This document shows, in pieces, positions 53,263-61,538 of a DNA stretch of 64,000 nucleotides. The position numbers and the translations under genes were made by a program. Within the stretch, counting starts at the first letter, position 1. The number at the start of each line of letters is the position of its first letter. Source of the DNA: Oscillospiraceae bacterium. Its GTDB lineage: Bacteria > Bacillota > Clostridia > Oscillospirales > Ruminococcaceae. The notes under the pieces were generated by a model, which saw only the letters and a list, made by a program, of their open reading frames with translations, made no database searches and was not told the DNA's origin. The DNA lies in NCBI GenBank assembly GCA_030539275.1, contig JAUNSK010000004.1, forward strand, positions 1 through 64,000, in the 5' to 3' direction.

Positions 53263-53595
53263 ATGGAAGTTTTAGCTGGTTATATGGAAGGCCACAATAT
53301 ATATATAAACGAACATAAGGCTTATATTGAGCTAAATCATTTTCGATTATCTCTGACGCACTTTATTGTATCTGATATCGAATATATTGACAAATCAAAA
53401 ATTTACAATAAATCAACGGTCGTTTTCAACGGTCTTACTTACGAAATGCTTGATAAATCTCATAAGATCGGCAATCACGAAGATGAGGGTATGTACAAAA
53501 TAACATTTCTGAGTGGAAAACAGTCAATAGTACTATTAGACAAACCTACATACGATATGATTTACGCATCAGTTTTTAAGCACGAAAAACCTTAG
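53263..53595 (+). CDS. 110-residue soluble protein, unknown
   Basis: A mixed alpha/beta protein starting MEVLAGYMEGHNIYIN. The start at 53263 is set by GGAGG nine bases upstream; an ATG at 53251 would overlap that site. No family recognised. No signal peptide or membrane segment. It has its own terminator and stands alone. Confidence 0.65.
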   Translation: MEVLAGYMEGHNIYINEHKAYIELNHFRLSLTHFIVSDIEYIDKSKIYNKSTVVFNGLTYEMLDKSHKIGNHEDEGMYKITFLSGKQSIVLLDKPTYDMIYASVFKHEKP

Positions 53596-53628
53596 AGGTT
53601 TATTTAATAAAAATTTTCCCTGCGCATT

Positions 53629-53663
53629 AAAAGCGTTCCTGTTTATGTGACGGGAACGCTTTT
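53629..53663 (+). terminator. Terminator after the 110-residue protein gene
   Basis: Stem AAAAGCGTTCC and GGAACGCTTTT. It can act in both directions. Confidence 0.8.
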
Positions 53664-53717
53664 GTATATATTGAGTTTTATCGCTTTGTTGTGTTACCGA
53701 TATATTTTAATCCTGTT

Positions 53718-53942
53718 TCAGCTTTTTTTATTTAATATTTTCTTTATTATGACCACAAGAGAAACAGCCCATAAGATCAGGAAAATGAATCCCACGGGAA
53801 TAAACATAGCATCTTCCTGCCAGTCATTCGAACCGGGTGAAGTAACCCAGAGAGTCGAGATAAATATGAAAGACAAAGGAACGCACAATACGGATAATAT
53901 AATATAAGCCAGAGCAAGCATTAATTTTATTGTTTTTTTCAT
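53718..53942 (-). CDS. Small two-span membrane protein
   Basis: A 74-residue protein with helices at about 8-30 and 48-68, joined by a short outer loop that begins STLWVTSPGSNDW. AAAGGACAACT precedes the ATG. The same LW-TS motif occurs in the fragment at 54.6 kb, so a small family has copies here. In-frame coding without a start runs upstream of its ATG. Function unknown. Confidence 0.6.
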   Translation of the reverse strand: MKKTIKLMLALAYIILSVLCVPLSFIFISTLWVTSPGSNDWQEDAMFIPVGFIFLILWAVSLVVIIKKILNKKS

Positions 53943-54182
53943 AGTTGTCCTTTCCTTAATGTAATCAGAGCATGGAACATCATAATTATTTATGTAAGAA
54001 AGTTCGTCGGGCTCAAGGAAGCCATCGATTTCTTCTTCAAGTTCTGCCGGGGATATGGATTCGCATTTTGCATATTTAGGGATGTCGGCATATCGTTTAA
54101 CAAAAATGCAGTTAACGGCTTCTTTGACGATGGGGCCGAGGTTTTTATGACTCCAGGTTACAGCATGGAGGATTGTCCTTTA
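53943..54182 (-). pseudogene. Open frame without a start codon, probable gene fragment
   Basis: About 80 codons are open and in frame with the membrane protein that follows, from a stop near 54182 to its ATG. They read like real coding sequence (HAVTWSHKNLGPIVKEAVNC, then SISPAELEEEIDGFLEPDEL), but there is no ATG, GTG or TTG with a ribosome site. It looks like the C-terminal end of a lost gene, now fused in frame to its neighbour. Parent family unknown, possibly an immunity-type protein. Confidence 0.45.
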
Positions 54183-54404
54183 TGAATCAATAAATTAAAA
54201 ACTAAAATCATACCTCAAAATATAATCCAGTGGATTTTGTTTATAATAATTCAAATTCAAGGTTTATTTAGCAGAATTGTATACATATTTTAATACAATT
54301 TACATCAAATGTCAATACATATCATCCATATTCAACTAACAATACTTTATTTTCACAGGTGGATTTATAACATTGCTGCACATAGTTTATATGAATATTT
54401 AATT

Positions 54405-54605
54405 CTATCTGAAATCACAGAAAATATATTTGTTCTTATATTCATAAACGCTACATGTTTTCTTTGATAATTGCCTCAAAAAATCAGTCGTGTATTTTTG
54501 TGTGGACACAATTCGTCCGTCCTCAAGACGGACCCTGTAACTGTACAGGTTTGTTGATAACTGACTTGTTCCGCCGGGATTAAAATGTTCATCATCATCT
54601 ATCAC
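54405..54605 (-). CDS. 66-residue protein, possibly a truncated membrane-protein relative
   Basis: A frame starting at GTG (VIDDDEHFNPGG) and ending YKNKYIFCDFR. The same frame is open upstream to about 54680 and there encodes a hydrophobic stretch plus KTLWLTSQGE, matching STLWVTSPGS in the small membrane protein at 53.7 kb. The original start is missing, so this may be a broken copy of that family with a longer outer domain. No good ribosome site. Confidence 0.45.
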   Translation of the reverse strand: MIDDDEHFNPGGTSQLSTNLYSYRVRLEDGRIVSTQKYTTDFLRQLSKKTCSVYEYKNKYIFCDFR

Positions 54606-54916
54606 TTCACCCTGTGACGTGAGCCAGAGAGTTTTGATTAAAACGACTGATATGAAGATACAGTATGGTGCTCGATATTATTATTATCTGGAATTAAATG
54701 CAGTGTATAAATAATTTACTATGTAATTTGACTTATATTGTTGACTGTAGCTAAAATATGTTAAATAATAAATATATTATATAACATATTTTAGCTTTTT
54801 TATGCTATATTTATATGATTTACTTAATTTTACATGTATATTTCTTTTATAAAGACAATCTTTTCTAGTGATAGCATAACAAATACTATAAGATTATGAC
54901 ATAAGGATGAGAGAAT
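54606..54916. other. AT-rich intergenic region
   Basis: Besides the upstream part of the broken frame (to about 54680) I see an inverted repeat of AAATATGTTA-type words near 54755-54800 (GCTAAAATATGTTA and AACATATTTTAGC), a possible bidirectional terminator or operator before the next gene. Confidence 0.5.
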
Positions 54917-55822
54917 ATGAAAAAATTTTTGAAAATACTGCTTTTGATAATTATTTGGCCTTTAACTTTAACTTATCTTCTTTTAAAATCTAATACGTCA
55001 GGCAAGCTTAAAGTATCTGGATTAATTGGAATATGGTTTATAGCTCTTGCACTGGGAGCCGCTTCAGAACAGGCTACTAATGGTAATAAAAAAATAGAAG
55101 ATAAAACTATATCAGTAACGAACGTTACAACAGCTGCCGAAACCACCGTGAGTGAAACTACTACTACAAAATCAACTACAAAAGTGACAACCGTTACGAC
55201 TGCTTCAAGCAATCCTCTTATGAACTATAAACTTAATAAAGAAACCTCTCCTCAGAATATGAAATATGCATATATACAAGCCGATAAATCTAATATGACA
55301 AACATTACAGCTCGGCAGCTTCAGGAGTTTGTAAACAATAGCGGTGCCGGTCTTGAATGGCTAAGTATTAAGTACTCTGATGGTACAGGCATATACTTCC
55401 CAACTTTCAGTTCCCCTGTTACATATGGCAAGTATGGTAAACTGGACGATCAAGGCGCGATTACAAATGGTTTTGGAATTATAGATTTTGAAAATGATAT
55501 TATTAAGTTTTGCGACAATGATTATAATGAATTATCAGAATCTCAGGCATTTCCTTCGGACGGTTTTGATAATATGATCGTCACCGAAGCTGCTCCAGAA
55601 GCTGTAACAGATCCGTCGACTCCTGATCCTGAACCAGTACAGCAGCAGGCAAATGAACCAAGTGTTACTGACAGATCACAATGGAAAGTATATATTGCTG
55701 ACAGCGGAAACGGAAAGAAATATCATAATGATCCTAAGTGTGGAACTATGGACGGAGTTATTGAATTGACTATTGAAGAAGCTTTAGCCCAGGGATATAC
55801 GGCTTGTAAGAAATGTGCATAG
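54917..55822 (+). CDS. Membrane-anchored protein with Thr-rich stalk and Cys/His tail
   Basis: A 301-residue protein with two N-terminal helices (about 4-24 and 34-50), a Thr/Ser-rich stalk (about 65-100), a globular region (about 115-225), a Pro/Gln linker and a C-terminal 40-residue zinc-finger-like end: KKYHNDPKCGTM then GYTACKKCA. That tail (H-x4-C ... C-x2-C) occurs at the end of many Firmicute surface proteins and nucleases and is thought to bind metal. AAGGATGAGAGAAT precedes the ATG. Role unknown. Confidence 0.7.
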   Translation: MKKFLKILLLIIIWPLTLTYLLLKSNTSGKLKVSGLIGIWFIALALGAASEQATNGNKKIEDKTISVTNVTTAAETTVSETTTTKSTTKVTTVTTASSNPLMNYKLNKETSPQNMKYAYIQADKSNMTNITARQLQEFVNNSGAGLEWLSIKYSDGTGIYFPTFSSPVTYGKYGKLDDQGAITNGFGIIDFENDIIKFCDNDYNELSESQAFPSDGFDNMIVTEAAPEAVTDPSTPDPEPVQQQANEPSVTDRSQWKVYIADSGNGKKYHNDPKCGTMDGVIELTIEEALAQGYTACKKCA

Positions 55823-55941
55823 AGAGGTGTTTACAAAATGAGACAATGTCGAAAATGTATATCATTGATTATTATGTGATAAGTCATTTATACGACATAT
55901 TTACTATAAATTAAGGATTTTTTTCATCTACGTAAATATAA

Positions 55942-55985
55942 GAAAACCGCCTAACTACGTCGTTCAACGTAATTAAGCGGTTTTC
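55942..55985 (-). terminator. Hairpin beside the tmRNA 3'-end copy
   Basis: Stem AAAACCGCCTAACTACG and its near complement. It serves as terminator for the gene to its left, and on the minus strand it begins just past the 12-base tmRNA-end copy, as a tmRNA terminator would. Confidence 0.7.
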
Positions 55986-55989
55986 ATTT

Positions 55990-56001
55990 TGGTGGAGGCG
56001 A
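55990..56001 (-). repeat. 12-base copy of the tmRNA 3' end (possible att remnant)
   Basis: TGGTGGAGGCGA, identical to 57722-57733, the end of ssrA. On the minus strand it reads as the acceptor arm and CCA. The two copies bracket the MarR and 4Fe-4S genes. Confidence 0.5.
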
Positions 56002-56095
56002 AGCGTGACCTTCGAAATCCACACAAAACTTCATTATACTATCTTAACATCTGTTTTCATCAAACTTAAATAGCTTGTGTGAAATTTATTAACTC

Positions 56096-57055
56096 TTACT
56101 TGCTACCTGATTGTTTGAGTACACGCTTAGCACAAACACGAAGAGTATTTATATTTTCTGGAGAAATATGTTCTACTGTTTTTGGAATTATATGTTTACA
56201 TAAAGAATCATCAGAAGCTTTTAATATATTTTCAGGCTGAGCTAATTCTATAATGTCATCTAACCCTGGGAAAGCCTCACCACTAGTCCAATCATGTCTC
56301 ATATTATTAGGGCAGGCATCTTGGCAGTCGTCACATCCACAAATCCAATCTGAAAACTGATTTTCTTCAAGATGGGGTGGAATTTGTCCTTGACCATACG
56401 TTGTCCAAAAAGAAATACATGCCATAGGATTCATTGTATAAGGAGCGCAAAGTGCATGAGTTTTACAAGCCTTTTGACAAAGAGTACAACTTTCTGAACA
56501 TGCTCTTATGTTAGTAGTTTGCTTTAAGACACATTCTTTATCTATTATATATCCCTCTAATTCAACATATGAACCTTTTTCAGTATAAAAGAAGTTATTC
56601 TTTCTAAATATTCCCAAACCCGCTTTAACTGCTGCATGACGTAATGGAAAATTACGAAGTGCGCCATATTTTTTTCCACCTTCCCAACATATGTTATTTT
56701 CGGTCATCCATGTTTCAAACCTTATTTTGTCTTGATTAGCTTTGCTATCTGGAGCACTTTCTGGTGATAGGAAAAAAGCCTTGGCATATTTACCTTGCAG
56801 AGATTCTGGATATCGATATTTCCCAATCCATGTAGTACAAATAATTATTGCTTTTGCCCAAGGATATTGTTCTTGTATTTTAGTAAATCCATCCATAGCA
56901 TTATAAAATTGTTCACTTTGAGGAACCTTTTTCTTACGTTCATCCAGACGCTGCTTGTAACCATCTAAATCAGAAAGTGGTATAATACCACAATTATCGA
57001 ATCCACACTCTAGTGCATTATCATAAATTTCTTGTGCTAGTGTTTTATTTATCAT
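56096..57055 (-). CDS. QueG-like 4Fe-4S double-cluster protein
   Basis: A 319-residue protein related to epoxyqueuosine reductase. LRHAAVKAGLGIFRKN at about 147-162 matches the QueG core, and two ferredoxin motifs follow: CSESCTLCQKACKT and CGCDDCQDACPNN. It differs from QueG in the N-terminal third and lacks the cobalamin motif I would expect, so it is likelier a reductive-type relative than QueG itself. It lies downstream of marR and has a near-perfect copy of the MarR operator 23 bases before its ATG. It may handle an aromatic or quinone-like compound sensed by MarR (inference). Confidence 0.75.
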   Translation of the reverse strand: MINKTLAQEIYDNALECGFDNCGIIPLSDLDGYKQRLDERKKKVPQSEQFYNAMDGFTKIQEQYPWAKAIIICTTWIGKYRYPESLQGKYAKAFFLSPESAPDSKANQDKIRFETWMTENNICWEGGKKYGALRNFPLRHAAVKAGLGIFRKNNFFYTEKGSYVELEGYIIDKECVLKQTTNIRACSESCTLCQKACKTHALCAPYTMNPMACISFWTTYGQGQIPPHLEENQFSDWICGCDDCQDACPNNMRHDWTSGEAFPGLDDIIELAQPENILKASDDSLCKHIIPKTVEHISPENINTLRVCAKRVLKQSGSK

Positions 57056-57077
57056 ACATAGTACCGCCTTTCACAGT

Positions 57078-57095
57078 ATCGTGTACATACACAAT
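57078..57095 (-). promoter_or_regulatory. MarR operator copy before the 4Fe-4S gene
   Basis: ATCGTGTACATACACAAT differs from the perfect 18-base palindrome before marR at two positions. Confidence 0.6.
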
Positions 57096-57123
57096 AAAGC
57101 TAAAATAATAAATGCCTGTGATT

Positions 57124-57537
57124 TTATTCTTCAAGCAGGCATGTTAATAGTTCATTCCATTGTTTCATACGTTCTGTTCCTAATTTATCAGCGAATTCTT
57201 TTTGAGCTTTATCCCATCCTATATTTGCAGCAGAAAGAATTTCCTCTCCTACCTCGGTAAGTTCAAGCTGTTTTGCACGTCCCTTTAGGTTAGTATATGT
57301 TACAAGCTGCTTATCTGTTAAAACCTTAATATTTCTTGATATAGTAGAACGTTCAAATTGCAATATAGCCGCTAAATCAGTAACTGTTATTGGTGATAAA
57401 CTTGAAATATGTCTTAATATTGTATATTGTTGTACTGTAATGCCAATTGGTGCAAGATACTTATCATACATCCCAATAGTGCGGCTTGTAATCCATCTTA
57501 AATATAAGCAATTGCATTCTGATAAAGTTTTCTTCAT
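57124..57537 (-). CDS. MarR family regulator
   Basis: A 137-residue winged-helix regulator: YTILRHISSLSPITVTDLAAIL then LQFERSTISRNIKVLTDKQLV and the wing TNLKGRAKQLELTEVG. AAGGAGAAGACG precedes the ATG. The palindrome over its own promoter and the like copy before the next gene indicate control of both. The ligand is unknown. Confidence 0.9.
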   Translation of the reverse strand: MKKTLSECNCLYLRWITSRTIGMYDKYLAPIGITVQQYTILRHISSLSPITVTDLAAILQFERSTISRNIKVLTDKQLVTYTNLKGRAKQLELTEVGEEILSAANIGWDKAQKEFADKLGTERMKQWNELLTCLLEE

Positions 57538-57551
57538 CGTCTTCTCCTTAC

Positions 57552-57595
57552 ATTGTGTATATACACAATATACTATGTAGTTATATTTATGTCAA
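57552..57595 (-). promoter_or_regulatory. marR promoter with an operator
   Basis: Minus-strand TTGACA (57590-57595) and TATATT (57567-57572), 17-base spacer. The perfect palindrome ATTGTGTATATACACAAT (57552-57569) overlaps the -10 box. Confidence 0.75.
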
Positions 57596-57678
57596 TAATA
57601 TAAGAAATTTGTTATATCATACTACCATTTATTCCTTATAAAATTCTATAATGAAGCTAATTTTTTATTTATAATATG

Positions 57679-57720
57679 AAAAACCCACGAAAATCCAAAA
57701 TTATAATTTTCGTGGGTTTT
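57679..57720 (-). terminator. tmRNA terminator
   Basis: Stem AAAACCCACGAAAAT with its complement, directly after the ssrA 3' end, with a short T tail. Confidence 0.8.
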
Positions 57721-57721
57721 A

Positions 57722-58097
57722 TGGTGGAGGCGACGGGAATTGAACCCGTGTCCGAAAATCTATTCACATAACTTTCTACGAGTGTAGTCCATCATTTAAA
57801 TTCCCGGAAACTCCCGCAGGTGGACATGCTGAAGATCCCGGTAGCTCTATAGTACGATTACCATGCCAGAGCAAACACGATAATCGTTGACCGCTAAATT
57901 AGCGCTCGTTATAAGCCGCGGTACTCTTATAAGGAACGATCAGGGAGACTAGGCTGCCTGAAGCTGTAAGCCATTGTTGTGGCTTACTGTTATACTATTT
58001 CTAGCGTTTATATTTAGGTTACACCCGATTAAAGAGTTGGTGCGCCCTCTACTCGCTTATTATGCTGCAAAATCCCCGTCGAAACCTTTACGCCCCC
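57722..58097 (-). ncRNA. ssrA: tmRNA
   Basis: A 376-base RNA on the minus strand. The 5' end GGGGGCGTAAAGGTTTCGAC and the 3' end CCCGTCGCCTCCACCA pair as a seven-base acceptor with one G-U, with the T-loop GGTTCAATTCC. CCA is encoded. The tag reading frame appears to end AAT-GGC-TTA-CAG-CTT-CAG and then GCA-GCC-TAG, giving ...NGLQLQAA; the resume codon is not certain. It frees stalled ribosomes together with SmpB, whose gene is 42 bases upstream. Confidence 0.96.
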
Positions 58098-58139
58098 GTA
58101 TATATAAATTATGGGAAGATTTCATGTGGATAATCAGCA

Positions 58140-58610
58140 TTAACCGTTGTTTCTGGTTTTGATCATTCTGTCGATCTCACGTTTGGCATCACGCTGTGCT
58201 ATTGCATCACGTTTGTCGTGAAGCTTTTTACCTTTGCATAAGCCTACCTGGACCTTGACGTTTGATCCCTTGAAATAAATACTGATCGGGATAAGTGTAA
58301 GACCGTCACGCTTTATTGTTCCGAACAGTTTGTTGATCTCACTGCGGTGCATCAGAAGTCTGCGTACACGCATAGGATCACGGTTAAAGATGTTGCCTTT
58401 TTCATATGGTGAAATGTGCATTCCCTTGATGTAAAGCTCGCCGTTGTCGATGGAACACCAGCTGTCTTTGAGGTTTACTCCGCCCTGTCTTAATGACTTG
58501 ACTTCTGTACCTACAAGCTCTATTCCTGCTTCAAAACTTTCAAGAACGAAATAATCGTGTCTTGCTTTACGGTTGTCCGAAATAGTCTTGAATTTACTTC
58601 TGTCGATCAT
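58140..58610 (-). CDS. smpB: SsrA-binding protein SmpB
   Basis: A 156-residue protein with all SmpB marks: NRKARHDYFVLESFEAGIEL, GTEVKSLRQGGVNLKDSW, MHISPYEKGN and the basic tail KRDAIAQRDAKREIDR. It binds tmRNA and brings it to stalled ribosomes. It stands directly upstream of ssrA on the same strand, a common pairing. Confidence 0.97.
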   Translation of the reverse strand: MIDRSKFKTISDNRKARHDYFVLESFEAGIELVGTEVKSLRQGGVNLKDSWCSIDNGELYIKGMHISPYEKGNIFNRDPMRVRRLLMHRSEINKLFGTIKRDGLTLIPISIYFKGSNVKVQVGLCKGKKLHDKRDAIAQRDAKREIDRMIKTRNNG

Positions 58611-58793
58611 GCACTCACATCCCCTCTGATAAAAGTCAATAGTTTAATTATACAGCATGGCTGTTGTGTTGTCAAGCGGAATATATTTATAAACGATGTT
58701 TTTTACAGGTTTTTACTATTGTAAGATTGTTGTGTGGATTAATTATTGGGGAGATATATTTTGAATTTCTGTTTACTTTTTAAAGAAAAGAAT

Positions 58794-59041
58794 CACTTCT
58801 GCGGAAGTCATCATGGCTTTGCGGTCGCCCTGAACCTTCGCGGATATAGCTTGAGAATTTTTATTTTATATTTATAAAAAGAAAAGGTCGCTTCTGCGGA
58901 AGCGATCAGGGCTTTGCGGTCGCCCTGAACCTTCGCAGTTACAACTTGAGGATTCGTTATTTTTATCTTTGAAAAAAGAATCGCTTCTGCGGAAGCGACC
59001 TGGGCTTTGCGGTCGCCCAGGGCTTCGCAGATACATTCGCT
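58794..59041. repeat. Three tandem ~94-base structured repeats
   Basis: Units begin at 58794, 58889 and 58982. Each has a GC-rich part with two potential hairpins: CGCTTCTGCGGAAGCG, and CAGGGCTTTGCGGTCGCCCTG-like (arms CAGGGC and GCCCTG), then CTTCGC, followed by an AT-rich spacer. GC content is visibly above the surroundings. Arms differ by compensating changes between copies (CACTTC with GAAGT-, CGCTTC with GAAGCG), suggesting selected structure. They lie between smpB and the radA stop. Confidence 0.8.
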
Positions 59042-59064
59042 TTTAATATCGCATATAAAAAATA

Positions 59065-60444
59065 CTACTTTACGTATGAAAAGGCTTGTCGGAAGTTTGT
59101 GACGCCGATTATTTTCATGTTGTAGTTTGATGCTACTATGCCGCGGAGGGATTGTTTGGGGACTATGCATGTTTCAAATCCCATGCGTTCTGCTTCACGG
59201 AGGCGGTTCTGGATGTGGGAGACGGATCTGATCTCGCCGCCGAGGCCAAGTTCGCCGAAGGCTATGAGTTTTTCGTCGATTGGTTTGTCCATCATGCTTG
59301 AGTACAGGGCAAGAGCTACCGGAAGATCACCTGCGGGTTCATCGAGCTTGAAGCCGCCGACAATATTCAGATAAACGTCAAGTGTTCCGAAGAACAGTCC
59401 CGCTCTTTTCTCAAGTACTGCGATAATGATCGCCATACGGTTATAGTCAAAACCTGTTGCCGTTCTCCTTGGTGCTGCAAAGCCGCTCTTGGTGGCTAGT
59501 GCCTGGACCTCTGCAAGAATAGGACGTGAGCCCTCCATGATACAAGCTACACATATACCTGATACGCCGTTAGGACGGCCGGACAAGAGCATTTCTGAAG
59601 GATTTTCAACCTGTCTGAGGCCTGCGTCAGCCATTTCAAAAACTCCGACTTCATTGGTGGAACCGAAACGGTTTTTGACGGCTCTCAGCAGTCTGTAGCT
59701 CAGATGTCTTTCACCTTCGAAGTATAGAACGCAGTCTACTATATGTTCCATGACCTTTGGTCCGGCAATAGCACCGTCCTTATTAACGTGCCCTACTATA
59801 AATATCGGGATCTCATTTTTCTTTGCTGTGTGCATGAACATATTTGTACATTCCCTGACCTGCGTTATGCTTCCGGGGCTTGAATTTACCTGGCTTAAGT
59901 TCATGGTCTGGATAGAGTCTATTATTACTATATCCGGCTTGCTGCTTTCAATCGTTGTACATATAGCCTCTGCATCGGTTGATGCAAGAAGGTAAAGATT
60001 CTCTGTTGTAACTCCGAGTCTGTCTGCACGAAGCTTTATCTGTCTGGTTGATTCTTCTCCTGATACATACAGTATCGAATAATTATCGCCCATAAACTGA
60101 CATATCTGAAGGAGTATCGTACTCTTTCCTATACCGGGCTCTCCGCCGAGAAGAACGATAGAACCTTTTACGAGTCCTCCGCCGAGTACTCTGTCAAGTT
60201 CAGAAAGACCTGTATTGTATCTTACATCGTCATTTACATCTACTGATGACAGTACGGAGATCTTGTCTGAAAGACTTATAGCTGTTGATCTGCCTGCTGA
60301 CGATGAAGACCTTGATGATGATACTGTTACCTCTTTTTCCTCAAATGTATTCCACTCTCCGCAGTTCTGGCATTTTCCGTTCCACTTTGAACTTTCAAAT
60401 CCGCAGCTGCTGCATACATAGAGATTTTTTGATTTTACGGCCAT
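59065..60444 (-). CDS. radA: DNA repair protein RadA
   Basis: A 459-residue protein: N-terminal zinc finger C11-x2-C14, C25-x2-C28; RecA-like ATPase with GGEPGIGKST; the RadA motif KNRFG in LRAVKNRFGSTNEVG; and a Lon-like C-terminal domain (FDYNRMAIIIAVLEKRAG, GELGLGGEIRSV). It is a branch-migrating helicase in recombination. Its ATG overlaps the stop of the mscS-type gene by one base (TAATG), so the two are co-translated. Confidence 0.97.
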   Translation of the reverse strand: MAVKSKNLYVCSSCGFESSKWNGKCQNCGEWNTFEEKEVTVSSSRSSSSAGRSTAISLSDKISVLSSVDVNDDVRYNTGLSELDRVLGGGLVKGSIVLLGGEPGIGKSTILLQICQFMGDNYSILYVSGEESTRQIKLRADRLGVTTENLYLLASTDAEAICTTIESSKPDIVIIDSIQTMNLSQVNSSPGSITQVRECTNMFMHTAKKNEIPIFIVGHVNKDGAIAGPKVMEHIVDCVLYFEGERHLSYRLLRAVKNRFGSTNEVGVFEMADAGLRQVENPSEMLLSGRPNGVSGICVACIMEGSRPILAEVQALATKSGFAAPRRTATGFDYNRMAIIIAVLEKRAGLFFGTLDVYLNIVGGFKLDEPAGDLPVALALYSSMMDKPIDEKLIAFGELGLGGEIRSVSHIQNRLREAERMGFETCIVPKQSLRGIVASNYNMKIIGVTNFRQAFSYVK

Positions 60445-61406
60445 TATAGATCCTTTCTTATCTGCTCATCAGCTTCTTTTTCAATATGAACATCGAGGTG
60501 ATTGAACGGAATAGAAATATTATTTCTGTCAAACTCAAGCTTTACCTGTTCGAGAAGATCATACTTGAGATCCCAGTAATCATCAGTATTTACCCATACC
60601 TTAGCAAGAAGTATGATCGCACTTTCAGCATGTGAGCTCATTCTGACAACCGGCGCAGGATTTTGCAGTGCAAGCCTGCTGTCTGCAATGACTTCTTCAA
60701 TAATACGTTTTGCTACCCTGAAGTCATCGTTATAATCTACTGAAAACTCTATATCAAGTCTCCTGCGTTCCATTCCTGTATAGTTGGTTATAGTCTCATT
60801 CGCAACGATACCGTTCGGAACATATGAGATCTTGTTGTCGATCGTAGAAATTTTTGTGTATAATATGCTTATGCTCTCAACTGTTCCAGATACATTATGA
60901 GTCTCGATAAAATCTCCTGCCTTGAACGGCTTTGAGAAAATTATCAGAAGTCCGCCTGCAACATTTGAAAGACTCTGCTGCAGCGCAAGGCTGAGTGCAA
61001 GACCTGCGGCGCCTACTACTGCTACGATTGAAGTCATAGGAACACCGAGAAGAGTCAGGAACATGATAAATACAATAGTCAGAAGTACGATTCGAACAAA
61101 TGACTTGAGAAATGAATGTGTGGTCTTTTCGATATTTGCCTTGCCTATGACCTTATTGAATATTTTAAGTGTTATTTTCGTAAAAATAAGTCCGATAATA
61201 AGGATGATCAGAGCAAATATGAGAGCCGGCGCCTTTGCTGCGAGCATATCTGTAAGCTTTGTAAAAATACTTACTGCCTCATGAGCTTCACCTGCTATAG
61301 CCTCAGCTACATTAGGTTCGGTTGTTGTTGTTGTTAAAGGATCCAGTGTCGTTTCTGAAATAGTTGTTGCTGCCTGTGTTACTGCCTGCGTAAAAATAAT
61401 AATCAC
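60444..61406 (-). CDS. MscS-family mechanosensitive channel
   Basis: A 320-residue channel with membrane helices at about 57-80 and 100-120, the pore helix VGAAGLALSLALQQSLSN and the beta-domain signature FSKPFKAGDFIE. It opens under membrane tension and releases solutes. A Thr-rich N-terminal stretch (LDPLTTTTTEP) precedes the first helix. The start is taken as GTG at 61406, but the ribosome site there is poor and a later start is possible. Confidence 0.9.
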   Translation of the reverse strand: MIIIFTQAVTQAATTISETTLDPLTTTTTEPNVAEAIAGEAHEAVSIFTKLTDMLAAKAPALIFALIILIIGLIFTKITLKIFNKVIGKANIEKTTHSFLKSFVRIVLLTIVFIMFLTLLGVPMTSIVAVVGAAGLALSLALQQSLSNVAGGLLIIFSKPFKAGDFIETHNVSGTVESISILYTKISTIDNKISYVPNGIVANETITNYTGMERRRLDIEFSVDYNDDFRVAKRIIEEVIADSRLALQNPAPVVRMSSHAESAIILLAKVWVNTDDYWDLKYDLLEQVKLEFDRNNISIPFNHLDVHIEKEADEQIRKDL

Positions 61407-61538
61407 ACCCTGTTTAATAATATTTTCTGTTATGTACTGTTTTCATTCTGCCATATTTTAAGACAGTCCGACGAATATATTATATCACAGGCAGCTTAAA
61501 AAGTAAACGGATCATACACTGCTTGTTTTTATCTGATA

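Noticed and set aside
56096-57055. Naming the 4Fe-4S gene queG
   Set aside because: The core and cluster motifs match but the N-terminal part and the MarR context differ from housekeeping queG.
58794-59041. CRISPR array
   Set aside because: Only three units, each with internal hairpins and no unique spacers of constant size; no cas gene is seen.
58811-59170. A 119-residue frame covering the 94-base repeats and the radA end
   Set aside because: Its repeated GDRKA/ASAEA pattern comes from the DNA repeats, and it overlaps the conserved radA C-terminus.
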